Positions 8,901 to 14,615 of a DNA stretch of 42,746 bases are shown here, piece after piece. This DNA is from a virus: positions 1 through 42,746 of IMG/VR virus record IMGVR_UViG_3300037300_000416; one strand, given 5' to 3'. A program made the position numbers and the translations under genes. The notes under the pieces are model-generated. The model saw only the letters and a program-made list of their open reading frames with translations. It was not told the DNA's origin and made no database searches. The number at the start of each line of letters is the position of its first letter. Within the stretch, counting starts at the first letter, position 1.

Positions 8901-10396
8901 CGATCCTGGAGGAAACCGGCATCATCGCCCACAATGCGAAGTTCGACCTCCTCTGGCTGCGAGTGAAGTGCGGACTCATGCCCAAGAGGGTCCTCTGCAC
9001 GCTTACCGCTGCCCGTCTGCTCGTGGCTGGAACCAAACCCGGCAACAACCTCGACCAATGTCTGGAGCGGTATCTCGGCATTCAACCCGCCGCCGACCAC
9101 AGCCGGTCCGATTGGGCGTCGATGCTGCTCACCGAAGACCAACTCAGCTACGCCGCCCGTGACGTGGCCCATCTCCACGACCTGCTCGCGACCATGGAAA
9201 GCGAGTTAGAGGCGTCCGGATTGGACATCGTGTGGACTTTGGAAAGCTCACTCCTGCCGTGTGTGGTGGGGATGGAAGCCACCGGCATGCACGTGGAGCG
9301 TGAGAAGCTCAGGAAGATCGCGGATGAGGCGCTCAAGCTCGCCTTACAAGCTGCCAACGACCTTCGTGCTGCCCTGGAAAATCCCGGCATCAACCCGGCC
9401 AGTCCTGCTCAGTTGCTCGCGGCGCTGCGGGGGAAAGGCATCAAACTCGAATCCACCGCCGAGGAAAAACTCAAGGAAGCGGACGACGGTCATCTCATCC
9501 CCATGGTGTTGGCATTCCGCGAAGCAAGCAAACGCGCCCAGCAGGCCGAAGCCCTGATCGTTCACATCAAAAAGGACGGCAGGATCCACGGACGATTCGA
9601 ACCGCTTGGCACTGCTACCGGCCGCTTCTCGTCCAAAGAACCCAACCTCCAGAACATCGGGCGCGGCGAAATTCGGGAAGCCTTCACCGCACCGAATGGC
9701 AAGCGCCTCGTCGTGGCTGACTACTCGCAGATCGAGCTTCGGGCCGCTGCTGCCATTGCCGGAGAAACGAAGATGATGGACGCCTATCGGGCCGGTGCGG
9801 ACCTTCACAAACTCACTGCTTCAATCGTGCTCGGCAAACCCGAGGATCAGGTCACCAAGCAAGATCGACAGTTAGCCAAATCAGTAAATTTTGGATTAAT
9901 CTACGGCCAGTCAGCCCCGGGGTTAGTGAAATACGCTGCCACCTCCTACGGCGTTACAATGGATGAGGACGAGGCGACCCGAATCCGCCAGGCGTTCTTC
10001 CGCACCTACTCGCGACTTCGCCAATGGCACGGCACCAGCCACAATCAGGCAGAGTCAGGCATCACTGAAGTAAGGACACGCACCGGCCGCCGACGATTGA
10101 TTCCAACCACCGCATCAGACTGGGAGCGCTTCACCGCGCTGGTCAACACGCCGGTTCAAGGCGGCACAGCCGATGGGATGAAGCGTGCTCTCATCTTGAT
10201 TCACGAACGACTCCCCAAATCCGCCCGCATCGTCTCCACCGTGCATGATGAAGTGGTGGTCGAGTGCCACGAGGAATCCTCCGACGAGTGCCGGGAAATT
10301 ATCACGACCGCAATGGTCGAAGCCATGGCCGCCCTCTTCCCAGAGGTTCCGGTCGAAGTTGAAGCGAACGTTTGCACCACCTGGGCCGATAAATGA
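5987..10396 (+). CDS. Fused replicase: Prim-Pol, D5/VirE-like helicase, 3'-5' exonuclease, family A DNA polymerase
   Basis: 1469 aa. Residues about 10-200 are an AEP-type primase-polymerase: DxD at Asp89/Asp91 in HVDLDSK, GGGAH with His123, then a VLSPSVHKSGHKY block. Residues about 245-305 carry Cys/His-rich CPWEANHT and CLHSHC motifs, perhaps a zinc ribbon. Residues about 480-760 form an AAA+/SF3-like helicase with GCGKDT (Lys548; Asp where Ser/Thr is usual), SANNATWE and an RRCRRIRLRF arginine-finger block. After a charged linker (about 830-905), residues about 915-1080 form a DEDDy exonuclease (DIET Asp924/Glu926, HNAKFD, YAARD). Residues about 1100-1469 are polymerase A: DYSQIELR Asp1245, KSVNFGLIYG Lys1298, HDE 1420-1422. 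All catalytic residues look intact. A single chain could prime, unwind, copy and proofread phage DNA. Confidence 0.9.
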   Translation: MTASIPPDINSLDRLAAAQFYATTLGWAIHPILPPDRGEPQERGKKPILKGWRNHTASEITPDFLAKYFDGGSTHNIGCVVRPPFIHVDLDSKPDAGASVMAWLATQSELATVPRERTGGGAHLAFICRDIPEEVMKLKKAPTCQINDAVSAELYLDGLNLVLSPSVHKSGHKYSWEVTGDIPEVSWHQLCRWFGFSAPEARKRGRPGKEKPWWSKWEQDLSTLDLAGVMEELNSLGECLDPDHNKWSVRCPWEANHTGGVADAPGSDTIIFNQPETMPGFKCLHSHCEAKGIKDVIEWAEEQKPGIINSRCANLRAWSPGTTNATGRPRIILPALGRSNSEFGKELGAAIAPALDLFLFSSNVVEIATVPAADDKGAIPGHMISTIRPTELVTAVERTVETGVLREDDAGDEVFIPKSMSEADARITLVSGVFSDSLPRIRRVLDVPVPHFSEDGKLIYPKTGYDERFGTWLNPHAPKLKTMGHSEALRWLLHDLFGLPENGGFWWHDEQARVHALARFITPFCRGLMGWKRTPLWIFDGNREGCGKDTCADLTHVVYTGRSIVCAPLSKECDDEMRKRITSALMAGSRFFHLANMKGHVRYASLEAATDNSGVWEDRRLGVSETLTLPNETEFSFSANNATWEPDIERRCRRIRLRFTPEDINGHRYKYPDIKGWVRQHRADLLSAIAALVNEWVRQGCPPGPSPFTSFPEWGQVVGGILHCAGLPDPCQPHEDSQSSGDQSTRAMREFFELALDNFGDGMIRKPDFQQFVNQTEEVHELFDWIDFATRQGQTRFGKLIVKFDKRELGGITFRLKQSSKNRADYRFFRENEEELPTRPPEANSTQNTRGHGDIWGHSPIAHVGEKNADEKNKKESVLKALHRSEGQTSPNVTMSPRAVFCSLRSDLDRIAIDLTGASRIALDIETYGPRKGDGLDPWKGDIRLLSLRRENGTIWTIDLRAVGYELGPIKPILEETGIIAHNAKFDLLWLRVKCGLMPKRVLCTLTAARLLVAGTKPGNNLDQCLERYLGIQPAADHSRSDWASMLLTEDQLSYAARDVAHLHDLLATMESELEASGLDIVWTLESSLLPCVVGMEATGMHVEREKLRKIADEALKLALQAANDLRAALENPGINPASPAQLLAALRGKGIKLESTAEEKLKEADDGHLIPMVLAFREASKRAQQAEALIVHIKKDGRIHGRFEPLGTATGRFSSKEPNLQNIGRGEIREAFTAPNGKRLVVADYSQIELRAAAAIAGETKMMDAYRAGADLHKLTASIVLGKPEDQVTKQDRQLAKSVNFGLIYGQSAPGLVKYAATSYGVTMDEDEATRIRQAFFRTYSRLRQWHGTSHNQAESGITEVRTRTGRRRLIPTTASDWERFTALVNTPVQGGTADGMKRALILIHERLPKSARIVSTVHDEVVVECHEESSDECREIITTAMVEAMAALFPEVPVEVEANVCTTWADK
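8532..8679. repeat. 27-bp perfect inverted repeat with AT-rich core inside the replicase gene (candidate origin)
   Basis: The arms are 8532-8558 and 8653-8679, perfectly complementary over 27 bases, separated by 94 bases that are strikingly A-rich in a GC-rich region. The left arm and the two bases after it hold three iteron-like copies: GGGGACAT 8535-8542, GGTGACAT 8543-8550, GGGGACAT 8553-8560; the right arm repeats them inverted. The region encodes the hydrophilic linker between helicase and exonuclease domains, where protein sequence is unconstrained. Phage origins inside replication genes are known (lambda ori in gene O), so I infer an origin with an unwinding core. A mobile insertion or RNA hairpin are alternatives. 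Confidence 0.6.
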
Positions 10397-10944
10397 ACTC
10401 CGACGACTACACACGAAAGCAGAGGGCCCGGGATGCGGAATATCAGCGCGAATACAAAGCGTGGATCAAATCGCTACCCGCCGACGAACGCCGCAAGCTC
10501 GAAGCACAAGGACTCGCAGAACCTTGCGTTGCCCTGCACGGAAATGGATCGGCCAACGGTGACGCCGCCGAAAGCCCGCTCATGCGCCAGGGAGATGACC
10601 CCGCCCTCATGCCGGAACCGGAGCCGGAACCTAGCAACGAATCCTGCGACGCCGAATCGGTTCACAGTGCGATCCGCCGCGTGGTGGCTGAAATCCTCTG
10701 CCACAACAACGCCCGCCTCACCACCGAGTGCATCGCCTTGGTCAGCGGCCTGGCCTACACCGGCTCGTCGATGACCGAGATCGCCAAGCGCCACGGCATC
10801 TCCCGTGCGGCGGTTTCAAAACGATGCGTAGAGCTAACCGAACTGCTCGATCTTCCACCGTCCCGCGCCATGCGTTCGTTGACAGCCCGCAAGCGGTATC
10901 GTGACGCCCGAATCAAATCCACCAGATCCCATGAACAACTTTGA
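10393..10944 (+). CDS. HTH DNA-binding protein, 183 aa
   Basis: The start ATG overlaps the replicase stop (ATGA). Residues 1-40 are charged and helical, 45-85 are low-complexity and acidic with PEPEPEP, and residues about 92-160 contain a helix-turn-helix, MTEIAKRHGISRAAVSKRCVEL, of the type seen in sigma region 4 and small phage regulators. The C-terminus is basic (TARKRYRDARIKSTRSHEQ). It is likely a phage transcription regulator or a replication accessory protein. The HTH is clear; the target is unknown. Its end overlaps the next gene by 14 bases. Confidence 0.6.
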   Translation: MNSDDYTRKQRARDAEYQREYKAWIKSLPADERRKLEAQGLAEPCVALHGNGSANGDAAESPLMRQGDDPALMPEPEPEPSNESCDAESVHSAIRRVVAEILCHNNARLTTECIALVSGLAYTGSSMTEIAKRHGISRAAVSKRCVELTELLDLPPSRAMRSLTARKRYRDARIKSTRSHEQL

Positions 10945-11584
10945 CATCAACCAGATCACCAAATTCAAAATCACTCCGCTTGGCATTGAGCAATACAGTC
11001 AGCTCACCGTGGAGGAATGGAAAAACCTCGGTGCATACATTGGCAGTGCCGCCCGTTCCATGGCCTTCGTGATCGGAGACTGGATCATGTATGGCAATAC
11101 TCTACTCGGCACTGTAGGCGAGGGGCAGGATTGCCCGCAATCGGACACCCTGAAGCTCGCAACAGAGTGCACCGGCATCGACATTAAAACTCTCGAATCC
11201 TATGCGCATGTTGCGAGGAAACTGCCGATGGAATGCCGCAGCGAACGGCTATCTTGGGAACACCACAAGGTCATCGCTAAGATACCGCACCACGAGCGCA
11301 CTCAATGGATCGACCTCTGCCACGCCGAGCAGGACGTTGGCCGCCACGTCACGGTCCGCCGACTGCGCAAGTCCCTCAATCTCGGACGCCTCGCCACCGA
11401 CAAGGATCTCGAACCTGACCGTTCCGACAATGGCATTGAGAACCACCTCCCCTTCGTGAACCGCCTCGTCGTCTGGTGGAAACGGATGCAGGCCGACCGC
11501 TTCCTTGCTGACGCCACACCTGAGCAACGCGAAACCCTGAAGCGCGACCTCGAACCAATCATCTCCATCTACAACCAACTCTAA
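10931..11584 (+). CDS. Hypothetical phage protein with ParB/KorB-like HTH character, 217 aa
   Basis: I chose ATG 10931, inside the end of the previous gene; a GTG at 10901 is the alternative. The middle region (TGIDIKTLESYAHVARKLPM, then WEHHKVIAKIP and a stretch reading TQWIDLCHAEQ) looks like the helical DNA-binding domain seen in plasmid and phage partition or regulator proteins, followed by TVRRLRKSL. There is no catalytic motif. The C-terminal third is helical and charged. It sits in the replication operon and may be a DNA-binding accessory factor. Assignment is by pattern only. Confidence 0.5.
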   Translation: MNNFDINQITKFKITPLGIEQYSQLTVEEWKNLGAYIGSAARSMAFVIGDWIMYGNTLLGTVGEGQDCPQSDTLKLATECTGIDIKTLESYAHVARKLPMECRSERLSWEHHKVIAKIPHHERTQWIDLCHAEQDVGRHVTVRRLRKSLNLGRLATDKDLEPDRSDNGIENHLPFVNRLVVWWKRMQADRFLADATPEQRETLKRDLEPIISIYNQL

Positions 11585-11603
11585 CCATATCACCACCACA
11601 CTC

Positions 11604-11768
11604 ATGCAAACCTTCTTCACCACAATCGGATTCCTCGGATGCACAGTGATTACGACCCTCGCGATCTTCAAAGTCATCGAAGCCGTCTGGTTCTTTCAGG
11701 AGTTCCGTAAAGAAACGACCAAAGCACTCGCCCGAATCGATGAACACCTCAACAACCTGAAGCCATGA
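11604..11768 (+). CDS. Small membrane protein, 54 aa
   Basis: ATG 11604 to TGA 11766-11768. Residues about 3-22 (TFFTTIGFLGCTVITTLAIF) form one hydrophobic helix, followed by a charged amphipathic helix (FRKETTKALARIDEHL). The stop overlaps the next start as ATGA. It resembles the short, single-pass, coiled accessory proteins found between phage genes; its function is unknown. The overlap and a clean hydrophobic segment support it as a gene. Confidence 0.5.
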   Translation: MQTFFTTIGFLGCTVITTLAIFKVIEAVWFFQEFRKETTKALARIDEHLNNLKP

Positions 11769-12010
11769 ATGACCACCTCAATGAATGCCAAGCCGCTGTT
11801 GATGCGGTCAAAGAACTCCTCGAAACCCATTTCCAAGAAGCGGAGGACTGCGCCGATGAAGACGGCAAGTTCAGCCTCGGTTTCAGGGTGAGCTTCGACC
11901 GTTCCCATTCACCGACCAAACTGAAGGTGACGTGCCGCGTCGCCAAGGTGACGACCGACGAAATCGAGTGCTCAATTGATGATCCCAATCAGCCGAAGCT
12001 CCTACTCTGA
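11765..12010 (+). CDS. Hypothetical phage protein, 81 aa
   Basis: A small acidic protein with a helical N-terminus (CQAAVDAVKELLETHFQEAE) and a beta-rich C-terminal half (FSLGFRVSFDR...LKVTCRVAKV). It is coupled on both sides: ATGA with the gene before, TGATG with the gene after. No known domain is recognised. The arrangement resembles a small phage protein that might bind or inhibit a host factor, but the sequence does not show that. Confidence 0.5.
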   Translation: MNDHLNECQAAVDAVKELLETHFQEAEDCADEDGKFSLGFRVSFDRSHSPTKLKVTCRVAKVTTDEIECSIDDPNQPKLLL

Positions 12011-12363
12011 TGGCCACCCGCGCCCGTCCAGTGTTCAGAGGTGCCAAGCCGCCAAGCAGGCTGGAGGCACGATTTGAACTGCTTTGGCAGGCGCAGGGTG
12101 GACCGGAATTGGAAAAAGAGTTCCGATTTGACTCAAAACGGCGGTGGAGGGCCGACTTCGCCCACCTCGAATCCAGAACCCTAATTGAGATCGAAGGTGG
12201 CATCTACATCAACGGCCGCCACAACCGACCAGCGGGATTTGCCGCCGATCTGGAAAAATACCTTGAGGCGAGCTTGGCTGGTTGGCGGGTGATCCGCCTC
12301 GGACCGAACGAGCTAACTGAGGCTCACATCGAGCGTCTCGTTTCTCTGGTGCGTCCTGGTTGA
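12010..12363 (+). CDS. Phage endonuclease, VSR/DUF559-type PD-(D/E)XK fold
   Basis: 117 aa. The block running from FRFDSKRRWRADFAH through LIEIEGGIYINGRHNR to GFAADLEKYLEASLAGWRVIRL matches a common phage endonuclease family: RxDF(A) gives the catalytic Asp, the ExEGG strand supplies the acidic/E residue, and the GRH..G..D.EKY helix is conserved. It probably nicks or cleaves phage DNA intermediates (recombination, mismatch or junction processing). Its ATG uses the last base of the previous stop. It ends with the TGA that is part of a GTTGAC box preceding the epimerase. Confidence 0.8.
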   Translation: MATRARPVFRGAKPPSRLEARFELLWQAQGGPELEKEFRFDSKRRWRADFAHLESRTLIEIEGGIYINGRHNRPAGFAADLEKYLEASLAGWRVIRLGPNELTEAHIERLVSLVRPG

Positions 12364-12365
12364 CT
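12360..12365 (+). promoter_or_regulatory. GTTGAC box, 13 bases before the epimerase start
   Basis: GGTTGACT followed by 13 bases and ATG 12379. The TGA inside the box is the stop codon of the endonuclease. One of ten such boxes before phage start codons; its role is unknown. Confidence 0.5.
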
Positions 12366-12378
12366 CCCAACGCGGGGC

Positions 12379-13245
12379 ATGACTCCGCTTTCCATCCTCG
12401 TCACCGGTTCCTCAGGATTCATCGGCACTCACGCCGTGCGGCACTTTCACGGGGCCGGGCACAAAGTCACCGCACTCGACTACCTGCCGCCGAAGGAGCC
12501 GCTTCCAGACGGTGTGAGGTTCGAACAATGTGACATCCGGGAGGGTATGTTCCCGAACCTCTGCTTCGATGTCGTGGTCCATCTGGCAGCACTTGCCGGT
12601 GTGCGGCCCTCCATCGACCGCCAGCTCGACTATGAGATCACCAACGTAATCGGCACAATCAGGCTGTTGGACTTCTGCCGCCGCATGCACGTCCCTACCT
12701 TCGTCTTCGCATCGTCCTCCAGCATCTATGGGCCGGATTCACCGCTGCCCTTCGCAGAGGACGGCCCAACCGACCCGTGCAGTCCATACGCGCTCACCAA
12801 ACTCCATGGCGAACACTGGTGCCGTCTCTACTCCCGCCAACACGGCATCAAAGTGCGGGCACTGCGCTTCTTCTCCGTCTGGGGACCCGGCCAACGACCC
12901 GACCTCGCGCTTGAATCCTTCCAGCGGGCCATTGAGAAGGATCAGCCTGTGAAGGTTCTGGGAGACGGTAGCCAACGTCGTGACCTCACCCACGTGTCCG
13001 ACGTGGTCCGCGCCATCGAGCTTGCCATCGGGTTCCAGGGAGGCGGATTCGAGGCCTTCAACGTGGGGACTGGCGTGAACCATTCCGTGATGGACATGAT
13101 CGCCCACGCTTCCTCAAAAACGGGCAAAAAACCGGTCATTTTACACTCTGCTTTACACCCAGCCGACGTCCCTGAAACGCTAGCGGATACTCAGAAATCC
13201 CATATTCTACTAGGGTTCCAGCCGCTTCACCCGTTCCAAATCTAG
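12379..13245 (+). CDS. NAD-dependent nucleotide-sugar epimerase/dehydratase (extended SDR)
   Basis: 288 aa. The NAD site is GSSGFIG (Gly10, Gly13, Gly16), the catalytic pair is Tyr137/Lys141 in SPYALTKLHGE with Ser residues in ASSSSIYG at 112-118, and VHLAALAGV is the expected beta4 strand. This is the UDP-glucuronate/UDP-glucose epimerase branch of extended SDRs, cytoplasmic, making sugar precursors for envelope polysaccharide. It is about 20-40 residues shorter than usual at the C-terminus. The GTTGAC box in front ties it to the phage genes, so it is probably phage-carried and used to alter the host surface (receptor masking) or to supply a sugar for DNA or capsid glycosylation. Substrate unknown. 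Confidence 0.85.
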   Translation: MTPLSILVTGSSGFIGTHAVRHFHGAGHKVTALDYLPPKEPLPDGVRFEQCDIREGMFPNLCFDVVVHLAALAGVRPSIDRQLDYEITNVIGTIRLLDFCRRMHVPTFVFASSSSIYGPDSPLPFAEDGPTDPCSPYALTKLHGEHWCRLYSRQHGIKVRALRFFSVWGPGQRPDLALESFQRAIEKDQPVKVLGDGSQRRDLTHVSDVVRAIELAIGFQGGGFEAFNVGTGVNHSVMDMIAHASSKTGKKPVILHSALHPADVPETLADTQKSHILLGFQPLHPFQI

Positions 13246-13580
13246 CAGTTTGAGCGTGAAAAAAGTGTAAAGCTGAAAATGGCTCCTTTCATAGGATTTG
13301 GATGGGGGTGGGGAGACCCAAGGACTGAGACGGGGTCGTAAATAGATTTCCTCCTCATTATCAGTCACTTGTGGCGCTATCAACGATCGTTTCGCCACCA
13401 TTCCTGCTAGATCTCAAGCAGTCCAGTGGGTTCTTGGCGCTCTTGACACCCATCGCCAGAGGTCCGGATTTTATGCCGTCGGCCCGCTTGACCGCGGCGA
13501 GGAGCAAGCAACTGCAAGCCACCTGCACGGCCTGTTCACGCCACAAAGTTCTCACAAATTCTCCTGAAGAACCAAAAACT
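13246..13580. other. Gene-poor junction between phage early genes and toxin operon
   Basis: About 335 bases with no gene I can defend. A 116-codon plus-strand frame and a 64-codon minus-strand frame are present but have no recognisable domain and run into neighbouring genes antisense. The minus frame (ending NGGETIVDSATSD) might be the worn end of an older gene. The border where phage-strand genes stop and minus-strand cargo begins is here. Confidence 0.4.
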
Positions 13581-13856
13581 TTAGTCTGGTCTGATCTCTT
13601 TCACGTAGGCTTGATACACTGGCCAATAGTCTCTTATAAAATCATTTCTCAAAAAACCTTTTTTGATCAAGGCGCGGTCCAGTCCCTCCTTGCCAAAAAA
13701 AGAACCATAAATCCCACCTAGATAGTTAAACTGCTCGCTAGGTGTCATTGAACAAAACAGCACTTTATCAAAGCCCCGACTACCAGAATCAAACAGACAA
13801 TGAGCCTTCCAAAGTTCTTGTAATAATTTGACTAGTTGGTCTTGTGTATTGTCCAT
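13581..13856 (-). CDS. Putative immunity protein A (paralogue 1 of 3), 91 aa
   Basis: A small cytoplasmic, helical protein that shares a signature with the next two genes: YGSFFGKEGLDRALIKKGFL followed by RNDF. It is the most divergent copy and the last of the toxin operon. Small, duplicated, non-secreted proteins following a large secreted toxin on the same strand are typical immunity genes of polymorphic toxin systems, so I infer that it binds and neutralises a toxin C-terminal domain. It starts seven bases after the stop of the next upstream gene in the operon. Not a family I can name. Confidence 0.6.
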   Translation of the reverse strand: MDNTQDQLVKLLQELWKAHCLFDSGSRGFDKVLFCSMTPSEQFNYLGGIYGSFFGKEGLDRALIKKGFLRNDFIRDYWPVYQAYVKEIRPD

Positions 13857-13863
13857 GAGTTCG

Positions 13864-14163
13864 TTACCCCGAAGGAGGTAGATAGCATTTGATTACATGA
13901 TTGAATTCCGTATCAAAATCATTACGAAGTAAGCCTTTCTTGAATAAAGCAAAGGCTCGCTCACCTTTTCCGAAGAATGCACCATTGATCCAACCAAGCT
14001 TGCCACGCTGCGTTTCGAATGGCAGACCGAAGAAGCTACCATCCCTGATTCCGGGCAAGCAGTCTAGAATATCTTTGCCTAAATTGGGTCGAAACTCATC
14101 GCATTCCGCCGCTTGTATCAGCTCAATCACCATGCTTTGTATCTTTATCTGAATATCATTCAT
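13864..14163 (-). CDS. Putative immunity protein B (paralogue 2 of 3), 99 aa
   Basis: Shares GAFFGKGERAFALFKKGLL-RNDF with copies A and C, and its N-terminus (IQIKIQSMVIELIQAAE) matches the N-terminus of copy C (IQKEIQKIVLELIQAQ). It sits directly downstream of the orphan toxin tail at 14172-14297, which suggests it is the cognate immunity gene of that lost toxin variant. Cytoplasmic, no signal peptide. Confidence 0.62.
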   Translation of the reverse strand: MNDIQIKIQSMVIELIQAAECDEFRPNLGKDILDCLPGIRDGSFFGLPFETQRGKLGWINGAFFGKGERAFALFKKGLLRNDFDTEFNHVIKCYLPPSG

Positions 14164-14171
14164 ATGAATGC

Positions 14172-14297
14172 TTAGTTTGGAGAAAGACTATTAACAACTA
14201 GAGTATTCCAATCAATTCCTCCGCCATTGACCACATCATCTTCAATCCACACCTGCCTGCCGCCACCAATGTATTTACAGCCCATTTTCACTGCAGC
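14172..14297 (-). pseudogene. Orphan toxin C-terminal fragment, about 41 codons
   Basis: Read on the minus strand without a start, this stretch gives AAVKMGCKYIGGGRQVWIED followed by DVVNGGGIDWNTLVVN and a stop. The end of the 1709-aa toxin reads VAAKMDGKWVGSGRQVWIED then DVVNDSGIDWANAVVN. The two are homologous, and both occupy the same place just before an immunity gene. It is a remnant of a displaced toxin tip left between immunity genes B and C, partly overlapping the end of C. Orphan tips like this are known from Rhs and CDI loci. Confidence 0.8.
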
Positions 14298-14608
14298 CCT
14301 TGGGAATCACGGTATTTTGTGTAAAGATCTCGGAATCTTGTTTCAAAATCCTCAGGAAGAAGCCCCTCAATGAAAAGAGGTATCGCTCTTTCGCCTCTGC
14401 CAAAGAAAGCAATTTTAAGACAGAAAAGTGTATTATATTGAATATCTCTTGGCAATCTAAAGAAACGTCCATCTTGTATCTCATTCTTGAGTTCAATGAG
14501 GTCTTCAAAACTTCCCGGAGGGTTTTTCCGCTTTAGTTTAACATAATCAACCTGGGCTTGGATCAGTTCCAATACTATTTTCTGAATTTCTTTCTGTATT
14601 GCGTTCAT
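14288..14608 (-). CDS. Putative immunity protein C (paralogue 3 of 3), cognate to the intact toxin, 106 aa
   Basis: I chose ATG 14608, seven bases after the toxin stop; an upstream ATG at 14647 would overlap the toxin. It carries KIAFFGRGERAIPLFIEGLL followed by PEDF, the shared signature, in a helical 106-aa protein. Position immediately after the toxin gene marks it as the immunity protein for that toxin (inference from polymorphic toxin loci). Its last codons coincide with the joint to the orphan toxin tail, so its C-terminus may have been altered by the recombination that left that fragment. Confidence 0.65.
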   Translation of the reverse strand: MNAIQKEIQKIVLELIQAQVDYVKLKRKNPPGSFEDLIELKNEIQDGRFFRLPRDIQYNTLFCLKIAFFGRGERAIPLFIEGLLPEDFETRFRDLYTKYRDSQGLQ

Positions 14609-14615
14609 TATGAGT

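Noticed and set aside
13371-13721. 116-codon plus-strand ORF and 64-codon minus-strand ORF in the junction region
   Set aside because: Neither shows a domain, start signal or conserved pattern, and the plus-strand one runs antisense through the immunity gene.
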